A stretch of DNA of 64,000 nucleotides from Azadirachta indica (GCA_022749755.1 CM040452.1:9504350-9568349); one strand, 5' to 3'. Positions 21,866 through 34,309 are shown, counted from the stretch's first letter. The notes: generated by a model from the letters alone, not told the origin. A program made the numbers and translations.

Positions 21866-23279
21866 TGATGAATGTTTAAAAGTGTAGGTTTATCAAGAGA
21901 AATATTATGATTTACACTTAATAATATCCTTTTATTCCCCAATAATGAAGAATATTCTTTTATATTGAATTGTAAAACATGAATTGAACTAAATAGTCGG
22001 TTTTGCGCAGGTTTCATATAATGAGCGTATCTTTCAATCCAAATAATCAATTGATACGATTTTTTGGCTGGACAAACATAAACTTATCATTTCACAACTT
22101 TGTAAGCCAAAGGTTGGACCAATTCGAGCAATTAATGGGACAAAATTGCGCTTCAACAGAACTTAAGCGCATCTTTGAACCAGCCCAACATACTTCTGTA
22201 TTTGGGCCGTATCTCCCTAAATATGTAACAAAAAATTATATGGTTGGGTGATCTACAAAGCTGAGAAAGGGATCTAAATTTTTTATGTGTTTTACTTTCT
22301 CAAATTTCAACTGGTCAGTTATCAAAAAGAGCTATCATTCTAGAAGGTGGTGGAGAAATGCGACTTTAATATCTCTGCCTATTTTCAACACAACTCACGG
22401 TCTAAAATAAAAATAAGGGTGAGATATGGAATATTAGAAAGATGAGTCATCCACCTACAACTTTGAAGAAGGATGCTTTGCGAAATTCGGTAGTTTTCAT
22501 AGTCAAAAATATGTTGGAAGTTGGTAGAGCGTGATTAATTGGAAATTAACAAAATTATGTTCACACATGTGAAATGTCTTTTGTTTTACCTATATAAAGG
22601 AAGATGTGGAAGTGAGAAAAAAGATCAGTTTGTTTCCATCTCTGTTTTCTTTTTGTAATTAAAACTTCAATTAAATAATGTATTTCTAATTTCGTAATTA
22701 GGGCTAAGGGTGAACTTTTGATGATTTTATAGTTTTGTTCTTTGATCCTTTGTTTTGTTCTTCATTGCCAATTTTTTTATTGATTGAGTACTATATTTTG
22801 CAAGTGATTTTGAATTGTTAGAAATCTTGATTCATTGTTAACAAATGTACATTGAATACTTGGATTTTTTCTACATATCAAGAGTAAGGCAACTTATAGT
22901 TTTTCACCATCAACTAAAAGGTAAGTTTTTTGATTTCTTTGTGCTTAAATGTTTTTTTTCATCATCCAATTAAGATAACTTCTTTTGATTCTTAATTGTG
23001 TTTTTCTTTAAAAAGAAAAAAAGGATCAAAAATAAATTCTATACAAATCATTAAAATGGATCCCTAATGCCCTAATATATAATAATATTGAATTTAAATT
23101 TAACAATAAGCAAATTCATTCCATTTCTTATAATATTTGAATATTTGGACTTGTAATATTTAGACCTTTGAACTTGTGGACTTAATATAACATATTCCCT
23201 GTGGACCGACACTTGGACTTCCGAATTTTATTACTTAAAACAACTTATACTTGCGAGTTACAACCTTTAAGTTGTAGCA
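21866..23279 (+). repeat. 3' LTR of the inner Athila element
   Basis: 1414 bp, colinear with 12028-13442. Ends TTAAGTTGTAGCA and is followed by the GTTGG target duplication. Confidence 0.95.
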
Positions 23280-23284
23280 GTTGG

Positions 23285-24050
23285 CTGGAATTCTTATAAC
23301 TAGAGAGTATCACTACATGGAATGAATTGGCTTAGAAGTTCCTCACAAAATTCTTTCCACCCTCAAACACTTCACAGTTAAGGGGCAAAATTGCATAATC
23401 TAGAAAACTTGACTTTGAGCTGTTGTATGAAGCATGAGAATGGTTTAAAGACTTAATCTAGAAGTATCCTCAACATGGGTACCAAGATTGGTTCCAAATA
23501 CAGTTGTTCTATAATGAATTGAATGAGCAAACTCGAAAAATCATAGATGTAGCAACTGGTGGTACTTTGTTGTCCAAGAGGGCTGAAGAAATTTATGCTT
23601 TGCTTGAAAAAAAGGTGTGCAACAATTACCAATGGCTGAGTGAGAGGTTAATTGTGAAGACAGCTGCGGGAGTTCATGAAGTCGATTATATAGAAATACT
23701 TTTAGCCCAAGTAACGGCTTTGACAAATCAAATTAAAAACCTTACTATAATGGAGGCCTCTTCAAGTCAAAAGAAAGTGATGGCTAGGAGTTCTTCATGT
23801 GTTAATGATGGTTTTGGGGAAGAGCAATGCCAATATATCAACAACCAGAATTACAACTTTTGGCCAAGTAACAATATGCCAATGCATTACCATATATGAC
23901 TATGAAACCATGAAAATCTTTCTTATGGCAATGCAATGCTACCACCACCACTACCGGGATTTCAACAACAGCCCATGGCTGAAAAGAAACCGTCCTTGGA
24001 AGACCTTTTGAGCATATTCATTATGGAGACTAGGAATTGACTCAATAAAG
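23285..24050 (+). pseudogene. Outer Athila gag, C-terminal part (broken)
   Basis: Resumes the gag interrupted at 12027. Readable pieces: TTWNELA-like words (~23310), FYNELNEQTRKIIDVATGGT (23504-23570), LSKRAEEIYALLE and a QVTALTNQI segment, then NNQNYNFWPSNN. Several stops lie in the first 220 bp. The expected CCHC knuckle is not recognisable; the nearest Cys residues (SSSCVNDGFGEEQCQ) do not fit it. Confidence 0.8.
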
Positions 24051-25058
24051 ATGAAGCTAGGCTAGATAACATGGAAACTCATACGGTAAATATAAGAGCA
24101 ACAGTGAAGTCTTTGGAAGTCCAAGTTGGCCAACTAGCTGCATCAATTAAGTCTCTTTAAGAAGGATAATTTCCAAGTGATACCAAAATTAACCCAAAAA
24201 AGCAATGCAAGGCTATTACCATACGAAGTAGAAAAGAAGTTGAAGGACCAAAAGTGCAATAAAGTGAATCAACCACTTTCTCAACAAAGCCATCTACAAA
24301 AATCCAAGATGAAAAGCATTAAAAAAAAAAAGGAGAATCAAGCTAAAACGAAAAAAAAAATTGAAAGGCGCAATAGAATTTTGTTTCCTGACAATCCTCT
24401 ACTTCTTGAAATCCCCCCTTCCATTTCCTCTAAGATTTCAAAAGAAGAAGAATGATGCCCAATTCTCAAAGTTCCTCAAGATTTTCAAGAAGATTCATAT
24501 CAACATCCCGTTTGCAGATGCTCTAAAACAAATACCTCATTAAGCCAAGTTTATGAAGGAAATGATGTCCAGGAAGCAACAATTGAAAGATTTTGAATCA
24601 ATAAAGCTCATAGAGGAATGTAGTACAATTCTCAAGAAGAAATTACCTTGGAAATTAAAAGATTCAAGGAGCTTTTCTATTCCCTACTCTATTGGAGGTT
24701 CCTTCTTTAAACAAGCATTATGTGATTTAAAAGCTAGCATTAATTTAATGCCACTCTTTATTTTTAAGAAATTAGGCCTTGGTGAAGTGAAGCCATTAAC
24801 CACCTCCATAAAATTAGCATATTCACGCTTGTTCATCAATTTCCATTGCTAAATTCAAGACTAGAGTTAATTGTGGGCAAGTTGAAGTTAAGAAAGTTGG
24901 TTTTGTTCAAAACTAAAGGAGTATTATATCTTAACAAGGCTAATTTGAAAGATAGAGATAGGAGATTATTTCACATGAACGGCCAAAAGCCAAGCATTAT
25001 TTTAGTGGAGAAGCATAGAACGTGGCAAATTTTCCACTTGAACATCCCGGTTGATTAA
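24051..25058 (+). pseudogene. Outer Athila protease remnant joined to the integrase C-terminus by a large deletion
   Basis: Frames at 24177-24852 include FKKIHINIPFADALKQIPH and a protease active-site segment reading CDLKASINLMPL, where the Gly of the usual DLGAS is Lys. Soon after, at about 24975, the sequence is already the pol terminus (HMNGQKPS, then LNIPVD at 25058). Everything from RT through most of integrase is therefore missing, roughly 3 kb compared with the inner element. Multiple stops also break the rest. Confidence 0.75.
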
Positions 25059-27558
25059 ATCAATGACCAAGTCCACTTCTTCGGAGGCAACCTAAGCTTT
25101 TTATACTTTTTAGTTTAGTTTAATTGAATTTGTGATTAAATTTTCTTTTCATTTGGGTTATTTGTGATTATAGGTATGAAATTATTTTTGTAGCATGAAA
25201 ACGCAGTTCAATCAAAAATCTTAGCTAAGGAAGAGAGGAAATAGCACAAAATAGTGGAAATATTTGGCCTGAAAACAGAACCAAGGGCGTAGCTTAACGC
25301 TCATCTGCTGCGCTCCTTGCATGAATCTGCCTCACATGGGCAGAATGTGAGGCACAAGGGGCCTTCATCAGCGCGCGCCTACATGCTCTTTGGCAAAAAG
25401 AGGCACGCGTCTGTGCCCTACATTAGGTGCTGCTGTGCACCCTAAAAAGCATACAGGATGCATGGGCCATAAGCCCACCCCACTTTGTGTTTTTATTTTT
25501 CACTTGGCCTTCTTCCTTTGCTAAACAAAAAAAGAAAAAAGAAAAAACTCCACTGTATGTGTTTTATTTTCCCCTCTCCTCTTCAAACATAAATCCTTTA
25601 TTCACCAATCCAAACCAAAATTCATCAGCCAAACACGTCCAAATCAACCCAAACTCACTTTCAAACACATTTTAATTAACAATTTTCCATTTTCCTAATT
25701 TTTATCCCAAAAACACAACTCACAACCAACATAATGCAATCCAGTCTTTGTCAAGAAACATCAATTTAAGACAAGCCCATCAAATCCAAGCAAGCCCTTG
25801 CTCTTCAATTGCAAGTAAGTCTCTTAAAACCATTCCAAATTGTTAATTTGTTGAAATAATCAATTTGGGTCTTTTTTAGCTTGTTGGTAGAAATTAGACT
25901 TAGATGCTATTGTTGTTGCAATTATTTGATGAAATGAGTTGTGAGATTGATGGTAGAGTAATTGCACATGAATTGAAATATAAATTAGGTTTGGAAGAAT
26001 TGATTTCATTGTTGAATGGTAGTATTTGAAGTTTTCGCACGAAGTGTACGATGAAATGTCTAAAAGAGTAAGTTGTGAGAGAAATTTAGTTTAGACATTG
26101 GAAAATACTTGCTCTGTGTTTATTTTGTAGTTAAACATTAGGAACAATATTTATTTTAAGTGTGGAGGATAAATTGTGAAATGTTGTTTTCATGATGCTA
26201 TGATTGCTTATTTGATTGATTCTATTCATCATGCTCAATTTCACTTGTTTTAGCACATCGCACACAAATTTCACAATTTTTTTTCATTTTTATGCATGCT
26301 TAGTTTATTTTTATTAGTTGTTTTGTTTTATTTCATGTTCTTGGATTAAATCTCTTGTGGTTTGAGCTGGTACTTGTTTAAAATGGAAAGCCGATGATAT
26401 GAATTCAATTGAGAGTAGGTAGTTTTGGAAAATGATGATTGTTGACAAAGGCTAGGTGCTTGATTGGTCACTAAATTTACTTTTTTTGTGGATTGCTTAC
26501 CCTTTTGAGGTTGTAGCCTAACTTATTCAACTATTTTCTTGCTTAGAAAAAGTTTATGTGAACAAAGTGAGGTAGCTAGATTTCTTTGGATTCTAAGAAC
26601 TTTTTTATTATCACTTGATGTAAAATTTAGGAAATGCATCATTTAAGTCATGAATTAGGCCATACTTTAATCACTTAAGCATGCTTAAACCTTTCCAAAA
26701 TAATTAATACACAATTCACTCCTTTTAAGCTAACTTTTGTTGCCTATTTCTTGTCACCCACCCAGCAATTAGCCTTTGAATCAATTCTAATAACCTTTGG
26801 CTCAGCACCTTTAACATTTGATCATTCTATTGCTAATTTAATAAAGGGAGGATGGGTAGAGTACGAAAATTTGGGTTAAGCTCTTACCAAGTAATCAGGC
26901 CTCATGCCTAAGCAAGCATAGAGAGCTAGCATAAAAAGGTAGAATGAAGTTGAAAAAAATAAAAAAAAATGAAAAAAAATCAATCAAAGAAAAAAAATAA
27001 AACTTATGCAAATAAATAAGTTTCGGTGTGCATTGGTGGCAGTTAAAAGCTGAAAAGTGAGTAATGCTTGAATTTAAAAATTTAGAGGTTGAGCATGTCT
27101 TTAGAATGATTAACATATTAAGCTGTCTGAGTTACATTCGCCCAAACCTTAGCTCAATATTACACGCATATCTCAAATCTTCATGATCTAAAATGATGCA
27201 CCTTTTTTCATGAAAAGTGGTTTGATGATTAAGTTTATAGAGTCCATTTAGAGGTCCAAGTTAGTTCATTTGCTAGCATAAACTAATTCAAGCCAAAAAT
27301 GCTTGAATAGTTTAGGATACTCACACACTTGCATGAGGGATTCAAAATAAAGTGGTATATGGTTTCCATATTGAAATATTAAGTTAGAGGTCAACAATTT
27401 GAGATTTTCCTTAGACTGGTAGACTTTTGATTTATGAAGCTTATTCTTAAAAGTAAATTGTTTGCTCAAAATGATGATTCTTTTTTTGTATTGATTGACG
27501 TTCCTTCCTCTTGTTTCATTTGCGTGAGGACAAGCAAATATTTAAGTTTGGGAGTATT
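25059..27558. other. 3' non-coding region of the outer Athila element
   Basis: 2.5 kb without a convincing gene. A GC-rich patch lies at about 25265-25440 (several GCGC words), resembling a patch in the LTR. The sequence ends with GTTTGGGAGTATT (27547-27558), the probable polypurine tract next to the 3' LTR. Confidence 0.6.
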
Positions 27559-29196
27559 TGATAAGTGAGTAATATGCTCACTTATCCTTCACTTTTAAAC
27601 TTAAGTATATGCTTAAATCCTCAAGTGATGGTGTTCTTTTTATGAAATTCTTTGTTTTTGTATAGAAATGAAGAAAATCACAGTTAAAATGATAAGCAAC
27701 ACAAAACTGGACAAAAAGGACAAGTAATAAAAAATCGCAACTAAAATGCAAGGACCAAAATGCGAGGAAATCAAAGACTTAAATGCAAGAAATAAAGATT
27801 TAAGGGACTAAAATATAATATTTAAAGACTCAAGTCCTTAATTCAAAAAATAAAGGACTCAATTAAAATTATGCTAATTTGGTGCATGGCAATCTCGCGC
27901 CCATTCATAACGCGCCTAAAGGCTGAGCATAAGAAGCAGTGTCACCAAGCTTAGTGCACCTGCACCGTGAGGTTTCCTCTAGACAAAAGCAAGGGTGCGG
28001 CCACGCCAATTCAGGCGCACAAATGTGCTGCAACTAGTTGTCCGAGGCTAAAATTTAGGCGAATTTCAACCCTTGGGTCAGCTTTTTAATGGCAAAATTT
28101 GGTTAATCTTAGGTTTCTTTAATTTTAGGACATCAGCCAACATATAAAAAGGGTTATTTAAGAATAGAAAGTAAGTTTTGAGAGGGAGAAAAGGGAAGAA
28201 CAAAAGAAAAAATTTTAGAGAGAGAAGGAGAGGAACCAAGCTTGAAGGCCTTGGGAAGAAGACTTGAAAATTGATTTTAGAAGCCCTTCATCACTAGTTT
28301 TGTTTTCTTAAATTGTCACTTTTGTTTGGGAATTCATTTTATTTTTATTGTTAGATTATTGTAAGAATGATAAATTTCATCATGAACTTGTGTTTAATTG
28401 TTAATATGTTACGCTAAATTTTCATGTTCTACAATTTTGATGTAATTATGCTATATTTTAAGTAAAGAAGGAATTTGTTATTTTTATTAATTTTTAATCA
28501 CTTGGGTTTTTCTTGTACTTAATGCTAATAATTCATTGTAAAATAAATTATTAGATTGAATATGAATGAATTGGTACTAAAAATAGTCTAAATTATTCAT
28601 GAGATTTGAAAAACTCAATTTAGTATATTGAGCAGTTAGGAGAATATTAATGATTAGATAATCACATTTATACTTGGAAATTAATAAATTGGAAGGTGAA
28701 TTAATTTTTAAGAATTAATAATAAGTTGGATTTATGGAGCATAAAGCTAATTTAATCAAATAGGGATATCAATTAGTTTAACTAAATGTAAACCTAGTTC
28801 GGCACTTAGAAAAGGGAATAAGGTTACTTAGAATCTGTGATTAGTGTATAAAAATGAAAACTTAGTAAATTCCAAAATTAGGAAAGACATGGTAAGGATT
28901 AGGTAAAATCAAAATCTTAGAACCATTTTCATATTAATTTCTACACATACTCCCTTTATTAGCTTAATTTGTTAGCTTTTGTTTTTGTTAATCAATTTAG
29001 TTGCTCTTTCTATAATTTTTCTTTATATTTTCTTACTCTTGCAATTTTCAAGTGTCTAAATAAAGTTAATCTATCATAGTCGCCATACTTAATTTAAAAA
29101 TTCAAAAACTTAGTCATCGTAGGTATGACAACCGCTTCTTTCTCACTTACTACTTGCACAACTCCGTTTACTTGCGAGATACGTGGGAGCGTATCA
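27559..29196 (+). repeat. 3' LTR of the outer Athila-type element
   Basis: 1638 bp, starts TGATAAGTGAGTAA and ends GAGCGTATCA; colinear with 9874-11474. Followed by ATTAT (29197-29201). Confidence 0.9.
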
Positions 29197-29870
29197 ATTA
29201 TATACAAGGAAGTCTTCTTCTAAAAGAACATGAAGGAAAAAATCATGTGTGAATAGTGCCATATATAGGAATAGTGTAATTTATGAATAGTGCCAATGTA
29301 AAAAGTATGAGTATAACAATGTCAAGGATGAATAGTAGCAAGCATGAACAATACGAAGTCGAAATAATATCGACTTTGACCAAATTATATCTTTGATCCC
29401 AAAGTGAGAGTTAATCAAACAACTCTAGCCCAAGCCTAACAAGCTCAATTAACATGTGAAAGTTTAACTTAATATAAAGCTCTAGTTAACATAAGTTCAA
29501 GAGGGAGATGATATCTCTGACTAGAGAGAATTCTAGCTAAACTCTAAGAAAAGAGCTAACTAGTTTGTTTTTAGAAGAAACTCTACAATATAAAGCTATC
29601 TAAGCAAAGTGGTTTAATAGAAAGAAAGGGACGAAAAAAGCAATCAAGAGAAAAATAAAAGATATTGAGAAAAGTGAACGACAAAGAGAGAAGGCTTTAT
29701 TTGTATTGTGGAGACCCCATTTTTTGAGCATTAATAAATGTCTCCTATATATTCTAGCCGCAATGTAGGTTATACGCTAAACTACGTAAATTCTAGTTTC
29801 TTTATTTCTTTATCCTTATTTATTTTGTCTCAAATTTTTAATTTACATTGTTAACAAAATTTTTGCTTCA
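29197..29870 (+). repeat. LARD 3' LTR, second part
   Basis: Continues 9614-9873; aligns with 7257-7890 (shared words include GAATAGTGCC, GAGGGAGATGATATCTCT and TTTTGTCTCAAATTTTT). Confidence 0.75.
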
Positions 29871-30255
29871 ACATGTACATTTGCCAATTTTTATTTTTTT
29901 GACATTTATGGAATTATAAATCCTGAAGATCATGAGCTGGAATTTTGATTTTGATTTTAAAGCCTTGTATGATTTCTATTAGTCTTTATCTGTTTTGGGA
30001 GTTTTGATCTTGGATTTTATTTGTTTTTTTTTTTTTTTTTTTTCAGTTATCAATTTTGTTTTGTATATCTTTTGATGAAAATATTCTGACCATGAAATTG
30101 AGTAAGGGTATTTTGGGTTTTTAATTTTTTTTGGTTAGTCAACTAACAATCAATTAATGGATTTACTATAGTAAGGGAGATTTTTATGAATTTTTACAAA
30201 CCTTTCATCTCCTTGTAATTTTTACAAACCTTAAAGGAGTTATATGAAAATACTC

Positions 30256-31062
30256 TTAATATTAAAAAAAAAAAATGAGCATATGATACTAAAAATTCAG
30301 TCTAATTTATCCTACCTAGATTACGGAAAGGCAAAACCAGATTTCTGTAACAGATATTATATCTGAACAATATCAATGAGAAAATACATGGAGATGGACC
30401 AGAATCAGTGCACATTGAAAACAATTTTTATTAAGCAAATGTATGTTATGATTAAAGTGTAGAGAGTGGGAAAACAAAGCCAAATTGGTATTTTCTTAAT
30501 TCAAAATTCTAGCTTTTTTAAAGCTCTCAATGGAATCAATCAGAGATTCCTCCAATGGCCTGTAACTCCAACCCAGTTTCTGCAACTTCTCTGAACTCAG
30601 CATTTCTTTAATTTTCTTAATTCAAGAATACTATAATGTAAGGTTGTACGCTCTATTCTTATCTTTTAAATCATGTCCATTATTCAAGTGAATTTGAACT
30701 TCTTATTTTAATTTATTCAGTTTTTTTCTTCATTAATCAATTCTATATGTATTGTGAAATTAATTTTTCCATTTGTAACAGAAGAAATGCAATGTTCAGT
30801 CAAGTGGGTTAGAAGCATTTTGACACAGCAAAGATTTATTATCCAAAAAGGAAAAACAAACAAAGATTTGAGAAATTGCGTAGATTGAAAAGAATCCAGA
30901 AGCTTTAGAAAAAAAGCACATAACGGACGGCAAAAACAGAAACATTGCCCAAAAATAGGAAAAATGAAAAAAAAAAGAATGAAAAAAATAACAAAAACGA
31001 ATTGCACAAAATGGGTAATTTTTGGATAAAATATATTTAGATATTTCAATAATTACATGACA
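30256..31062. other. Intergenic stretch with one small gene fragment
   Basis: Apart from the reductase fragment at 30496-30615 I see only AT-rich sequence. The minus-strand frame at 30717-31049 is Phe/Ile-rich and has no coding character. Confidence 0.5.
30496..30615 (-). pseudogene. C-terminal fragment of a cinnamoyl-CoA reductase/DFR-like reductase
   Basis: On the minus strand this reads MLSSEKLQKLGWSYRPLEES, then a Leu/Ser-rich helix (SIESFKKARILN) and a stop at 30496-30498. The K-L-x-x-L-G-W-x-Y-R-P-L-E-E pattern is the typical C-terminus of plant NADPH-dependent reductases of the CCR, phenylacetaldehyde reductase and DFR-like family. The Rossmann fold and the YxxxK motif are not found upstream on this strand, so only the last-exon piece remains. 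It lies just beyond the right end of the Mutator-like shell. Confidence 0.65.
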
Positions 31063-33072
31063 AGCAAAAAAATATTTTTAAATTTTGTGGTAACTTTACA
31101 TCACTATGTTTAATCAAATGCCGTTTCTCTCACGAAACAAAAATATTAACTTGTTGTCAACAATTTAACAAATATCATTTTTCTCACAAAACAAAGATGT
31201 CATTTTATTATCAACAATTTATGAATAGGACTTCGTCAACATTGTACTATTAACAAAAACACTTCTTGAAAGTAAGTTATTATCGGTTAAAGTCCTTATT
31301 ATAGCAGTGTCATCAAAACAATAATTTATAAGCTTTAGGGCTAAAAATAATAATATATAATATCTCAATAATTTGTATAACAAACATATAAGATTTGATA
31401 TAAGTAATATGACAAACACAATTGCCAAAAACTATAGTAAGAATTAGAACAAGCTTGCATATGTAAAGTCCAACTTACTATCAGATAAGCATTGCTTAGT
31501 TCATCAAAATATTAAATTCTTATTATTTAGTAGAATAATCCACAATGCGTACTACCATCCAAGTTTAGTTAACCAAAACTAAGAGAGCATGTAAACTTTT
31601 CATTTATTAATTAAACTTAAAAAAGAAATCATAAAACTTGTGATATATTTCCTTCCTAAGCACAAGAAAGTATAAATAAATATTGGAAAAAAGATTTACA
31701 AGTCCCTAACATGCCTATGGAAGTGATTAATACTAATAGAATTTAAAAATGTTTATTAAGGTCCCTATTTATTAGAAAATGACCATTATACCTCTATTTA
31801 ATTGTAATTAACTAAAAACATTATTCTTAAACTCCAAACTAAAATTAAATATAATAATAATATAAATATTTGTTGATAATAAAATATTTATGAAAACATT
31901 ATAACTCAATATTAATTATATATTAGAAATAAAATAAAATATAAATAAATATTAATTTGTTACTAAAATTTTACAGCATACTTAATCAATATTTATGATT
32001 ATATTATAATTTAAATAAAATATAAAAAATAATAAGTTTATTATATATTAATAGATATTATATTATTACTATACTACAAAATAATATTATTATCTATTTT
32101 ATTAATGTATTTTAGACAAATATAATGTATTTTATAAAATTTTAAATTTTAATAGTTATTTTTGTTAAACTATTATCATTAGTAGAAGGATATAATCGTC
32201 ATTTTTAATAAATAGAGTATTTTTAAAACTATTAAAATTAATTTATTTAATAGGTCGAACCTTAAGGACTAATATATCTTTTTCTTGTATAATCTCCTAA
32301 ACCATAAGCTGAATTTGATGAATTATTTCAGAAAATAACAATAAAAAAAGACAAATTTAACATAGATAGACATATGACAACTGAAACATAAAGAAAAAAG
32401 TGGTCCATTGTTGTAAAGTTAATATCAATTTTTAGAAAAATCCTTTTTCCAAAACAAAATACAAGGCCAAACATGAAAATACAACGAACCCTAATGTATT
32501 TTAGATAAACATATTGTATTTTACTAAATTTTAAACATTAATAGTTATTTCTGTTAAATAACTATTATTAGTATAAAGATATAGTCGTAATTTTTTAATA
32601 AATAAGAACTTTAATGAGTATTTTTGAAATTATTAAAACTAATTCATTTAATAGGTCGAACCTTAAGGACTTATATATCTTTTTCTTACATAATTTCCTA
32701 AACATAAGCTGAATTTGATGAATTATTTTAGAAAATAACAATGAAAAAGACAATTTTACAATAGATTGACATATGACAGCTTAAACGTAAAGAAAAAAGT
32801 GGTCCATCCTTATAAAGTTAATATCACCTTTCGGAAAATCCTCTTTCCAAAACGGAATACAAAGCCAAACATGAAAATATAACCAACCTTAATGTATTTT
32901 AGATAAATATATTGTATTTTAGAAAGTTTTAAATTTTTATAGTTATTTTTGTTAAACAAATATTATTCGTATAAAGATATGAAGTTATTTTCTGATAAAT
33001 AGGGACTTTAATGAGTTTTTTTAAAATTATTGGGACTAATTAATTTAATAAGTCAAACATTAAGGACTTTGA
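31063..33072. repeat. Segment A of a duplicated ~2-kb block, with three ~400-bp sub-units
   Basis: Segment A is repeated in direct orientation as segment B (33073 to about 36570). Near its end a ~395-bp unit occurs three times (about 32103-32491, 32492-32889 and, partial, 32890-33072), marked by TAATGTATTTTAGA and by GGTCGAACCTTAAGGAC. Part of it (about 31685-32285) has Mutator-like inverted ends (GAAAAAAGATTTACAAGTCC and its partner). No gene. Confidence 0.75.
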
Positions 33073-33381
33073 AAAATATATTTAAATTTCGTGATAACTT
33101 TACATCACTACATTTAACCAAATGCATTTCTCTCACGAAACAAACATGTTAACTCGTTGTCAACAATTTAACAAATATCATTTCTCTCACGAAACAAAAA
33201 TATCAATTTATTGTCAACAATTTATGAATAGGACTTCATTAACATTGTACTATTAACAAAGACCCTTTCTTCAAAGTAAGTTATTGTCAATTAAAGTTCT
33301 TGTTATAGCAGTGTCATCAAAACAATAAGTTATAACCTTTAGGGATAAAAATAATAATATATAATATCTCAATAATTTTTA

Positions 33382-34309
33382 GAGAAAATATCCATTACCC
33401 CCCTAAAGTTTGGGTTAACTAACGAATTTCCCCATATGGTTTCACAAATGCCTCTTACCCCTCTGTCTCCATTTTTCTTCCAACTTTATCCTTACATAAC
33501 CCACCTTGAACCACCAAATCAAACCAAACCGAAATTAACAAACCGAACCTTTAAACAGCCAAACCGAACCATTCTTTTAATATTCAAATACATATAATTT
33601 ATATTTTTTAGTTTAAAATAATTTAGATTTAATAATTAAAATTAAACATATATAATTTATATTATTAACTAATTGTTAAATAATAATAATTATATGTAAA
33701 AGTTAAATATTTTTGAAATTTTAAAATTTTTTAAAAATAATTTAGAAATTTTTTAAAAATTTCTAAATTAAAATTATTACTTAGTTATAATAATTAAAAA
33801 ATTATAACCATTAGAAAATTATTAAAAATATTTATAATTAAAAAATTAATTTTAAAAGTTTCAAAAAATATATTTAACTTTTATATATAATTATTATTAT
33901 TTAATTTTTAAATTCTTATGATATAAATTTGATTATAAATATAATTATTTTTTTTTAAAAAATTTTTAAAATTTTAAAAAATATATTTAAATTTTACATA
34001 TAATTGTTATTATTTAAGAATTAGTTAATAATATAAATTATATATATGTATGTTAATATTAAATTATTTTAAACTAAAAAAATATAAATTATTTTATATA
34101 TATTTTAATGTTAAAAGTATAGTTCGATTTGGCGGTTCAAGGGTTCGGTTTATTGGTTTCAGTTCGGCTTGATTTGATGGTTTAAGTTGATTTATGTAAG
34201 GACCAAGTTAGAAGAAAAATAAAGGTAGGGTGGTAACGGGCATTTTTGAAATATTAAGGAAAAATTGAGTAGTTAGCTTAAACCTTAAGAGGGTAATGGG
34301 TATTTTTCC
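33382..34309. mobile_element. Foldback Mutator-like element, long hairpin
   Basis: Starts GAGAAAATATCCATTACCCC and ends with the complement (AATGGGTATTTTTCC). Exact 9-bp duplications TAATTTTTA flank it (33373-33381, 34310-34318), and segment A shows the empty site. The inverted repeats are not confined to the ends: matching blocks continue inward (33485-33545 with 34138-34198, AAACCGAAC and GGTTCGG words; 33590-33720 with 33980-34095) almost to the centre near 33846. It can fold as a stem of about 450 bp. No ORF. Confidence 0.85.

Larger units (their letters stand above)
12028..23279 (+). mobile_element. Inner Athila-type Ty3/gypsy retrotransposon carrying an accessory ORF and a captured LOG fragment
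   Basis: An 11.25-kb element inserted in the outer gag. LTRs are 12028-13442 and 21866-23279 (TG...CA), and the flanks are exact GTTGG duplications (12023-12027, 23280-23284). Order: tRNA-Asp primer site, gag-protease, RT, RNase H, integrase (broken by several stops and frameshifts), then about 2.6 kb of 3' sequence with a 182-codon ORF and a truncated host LOG copy. By eye the two LTRs differ at about 10 of the first 160 positions, much less than the outer LTRs, so this insertion is younger. Confidence 0.93.
9874..29196 (+). mobile_element. Athila-type Ty3/gypsy retrotransposon (outer), internally deleted
   Basis: Bounded by LTRs 9874-11474 and 27559-29196 (TG...CA) and by the exact 5-bp duplication ATTAT (9869-9873, 29197-29201). 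It contains a degenerate tRNA-Asp primer site, an Athila-type gag split by a second element, a protease remnant, and then only the last part of the integrase region. RT, RNase H and most of integrase are gone, so it is non-autonomous. Length without the inner element is about 8 kb. By eye its LTRs differ much more than those of the inner element, consistent with an older insertion. Confidence 0.88.
6896..29870 (+). mobile_element. LARD-like non-coding LTR retrotransposon, interrupted by the Athila nest
   Basis: Two related long repeats, 6896-7890 and 9614-9873 continued at 29197-29870, flank a roughly 1.7-kb internal region (7891-9613) with no gag or pol frame. A degenerate PBS-like stretch follows the first LTR (about 7893-7916) and a purine-rich tract precedes the second (about 9601-9613). 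The second LTR is split exactly at the 9874/29196 Athila insertion. The 5-mers outside (GGTAT on the left, ACATG on the right) do not match, so either the termini are slightly misplaced or the duplication has decayed. Lack of coding capacity points to a LARD-type element mobilised in trans. Confidence 0.7.
4332..30255. mobile_element. Mutator-like TIR element forming the outer shell of the nest
   Basis: The left end (4332 to about 4460) and the right end (about 30125-30255) are imperfect inverted repeats of about 120 bp. The clearest block is around 4405-4430 and 30153-30185 (a core reading TTTACTATAGTAAGGGAG and its complement). The element is flanked on both sides by the identical 9-mer TTAATATTA (4323-4331 and 30256-30264), the target duplication length typical of Mutator elements. 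Without the later insertions (solo LTR 4983-6656 and LARD 6896-29870) the original element was only about 1.3 kb, hence non-autonomous. No transposase motif is visible. Confidence 0.8.
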
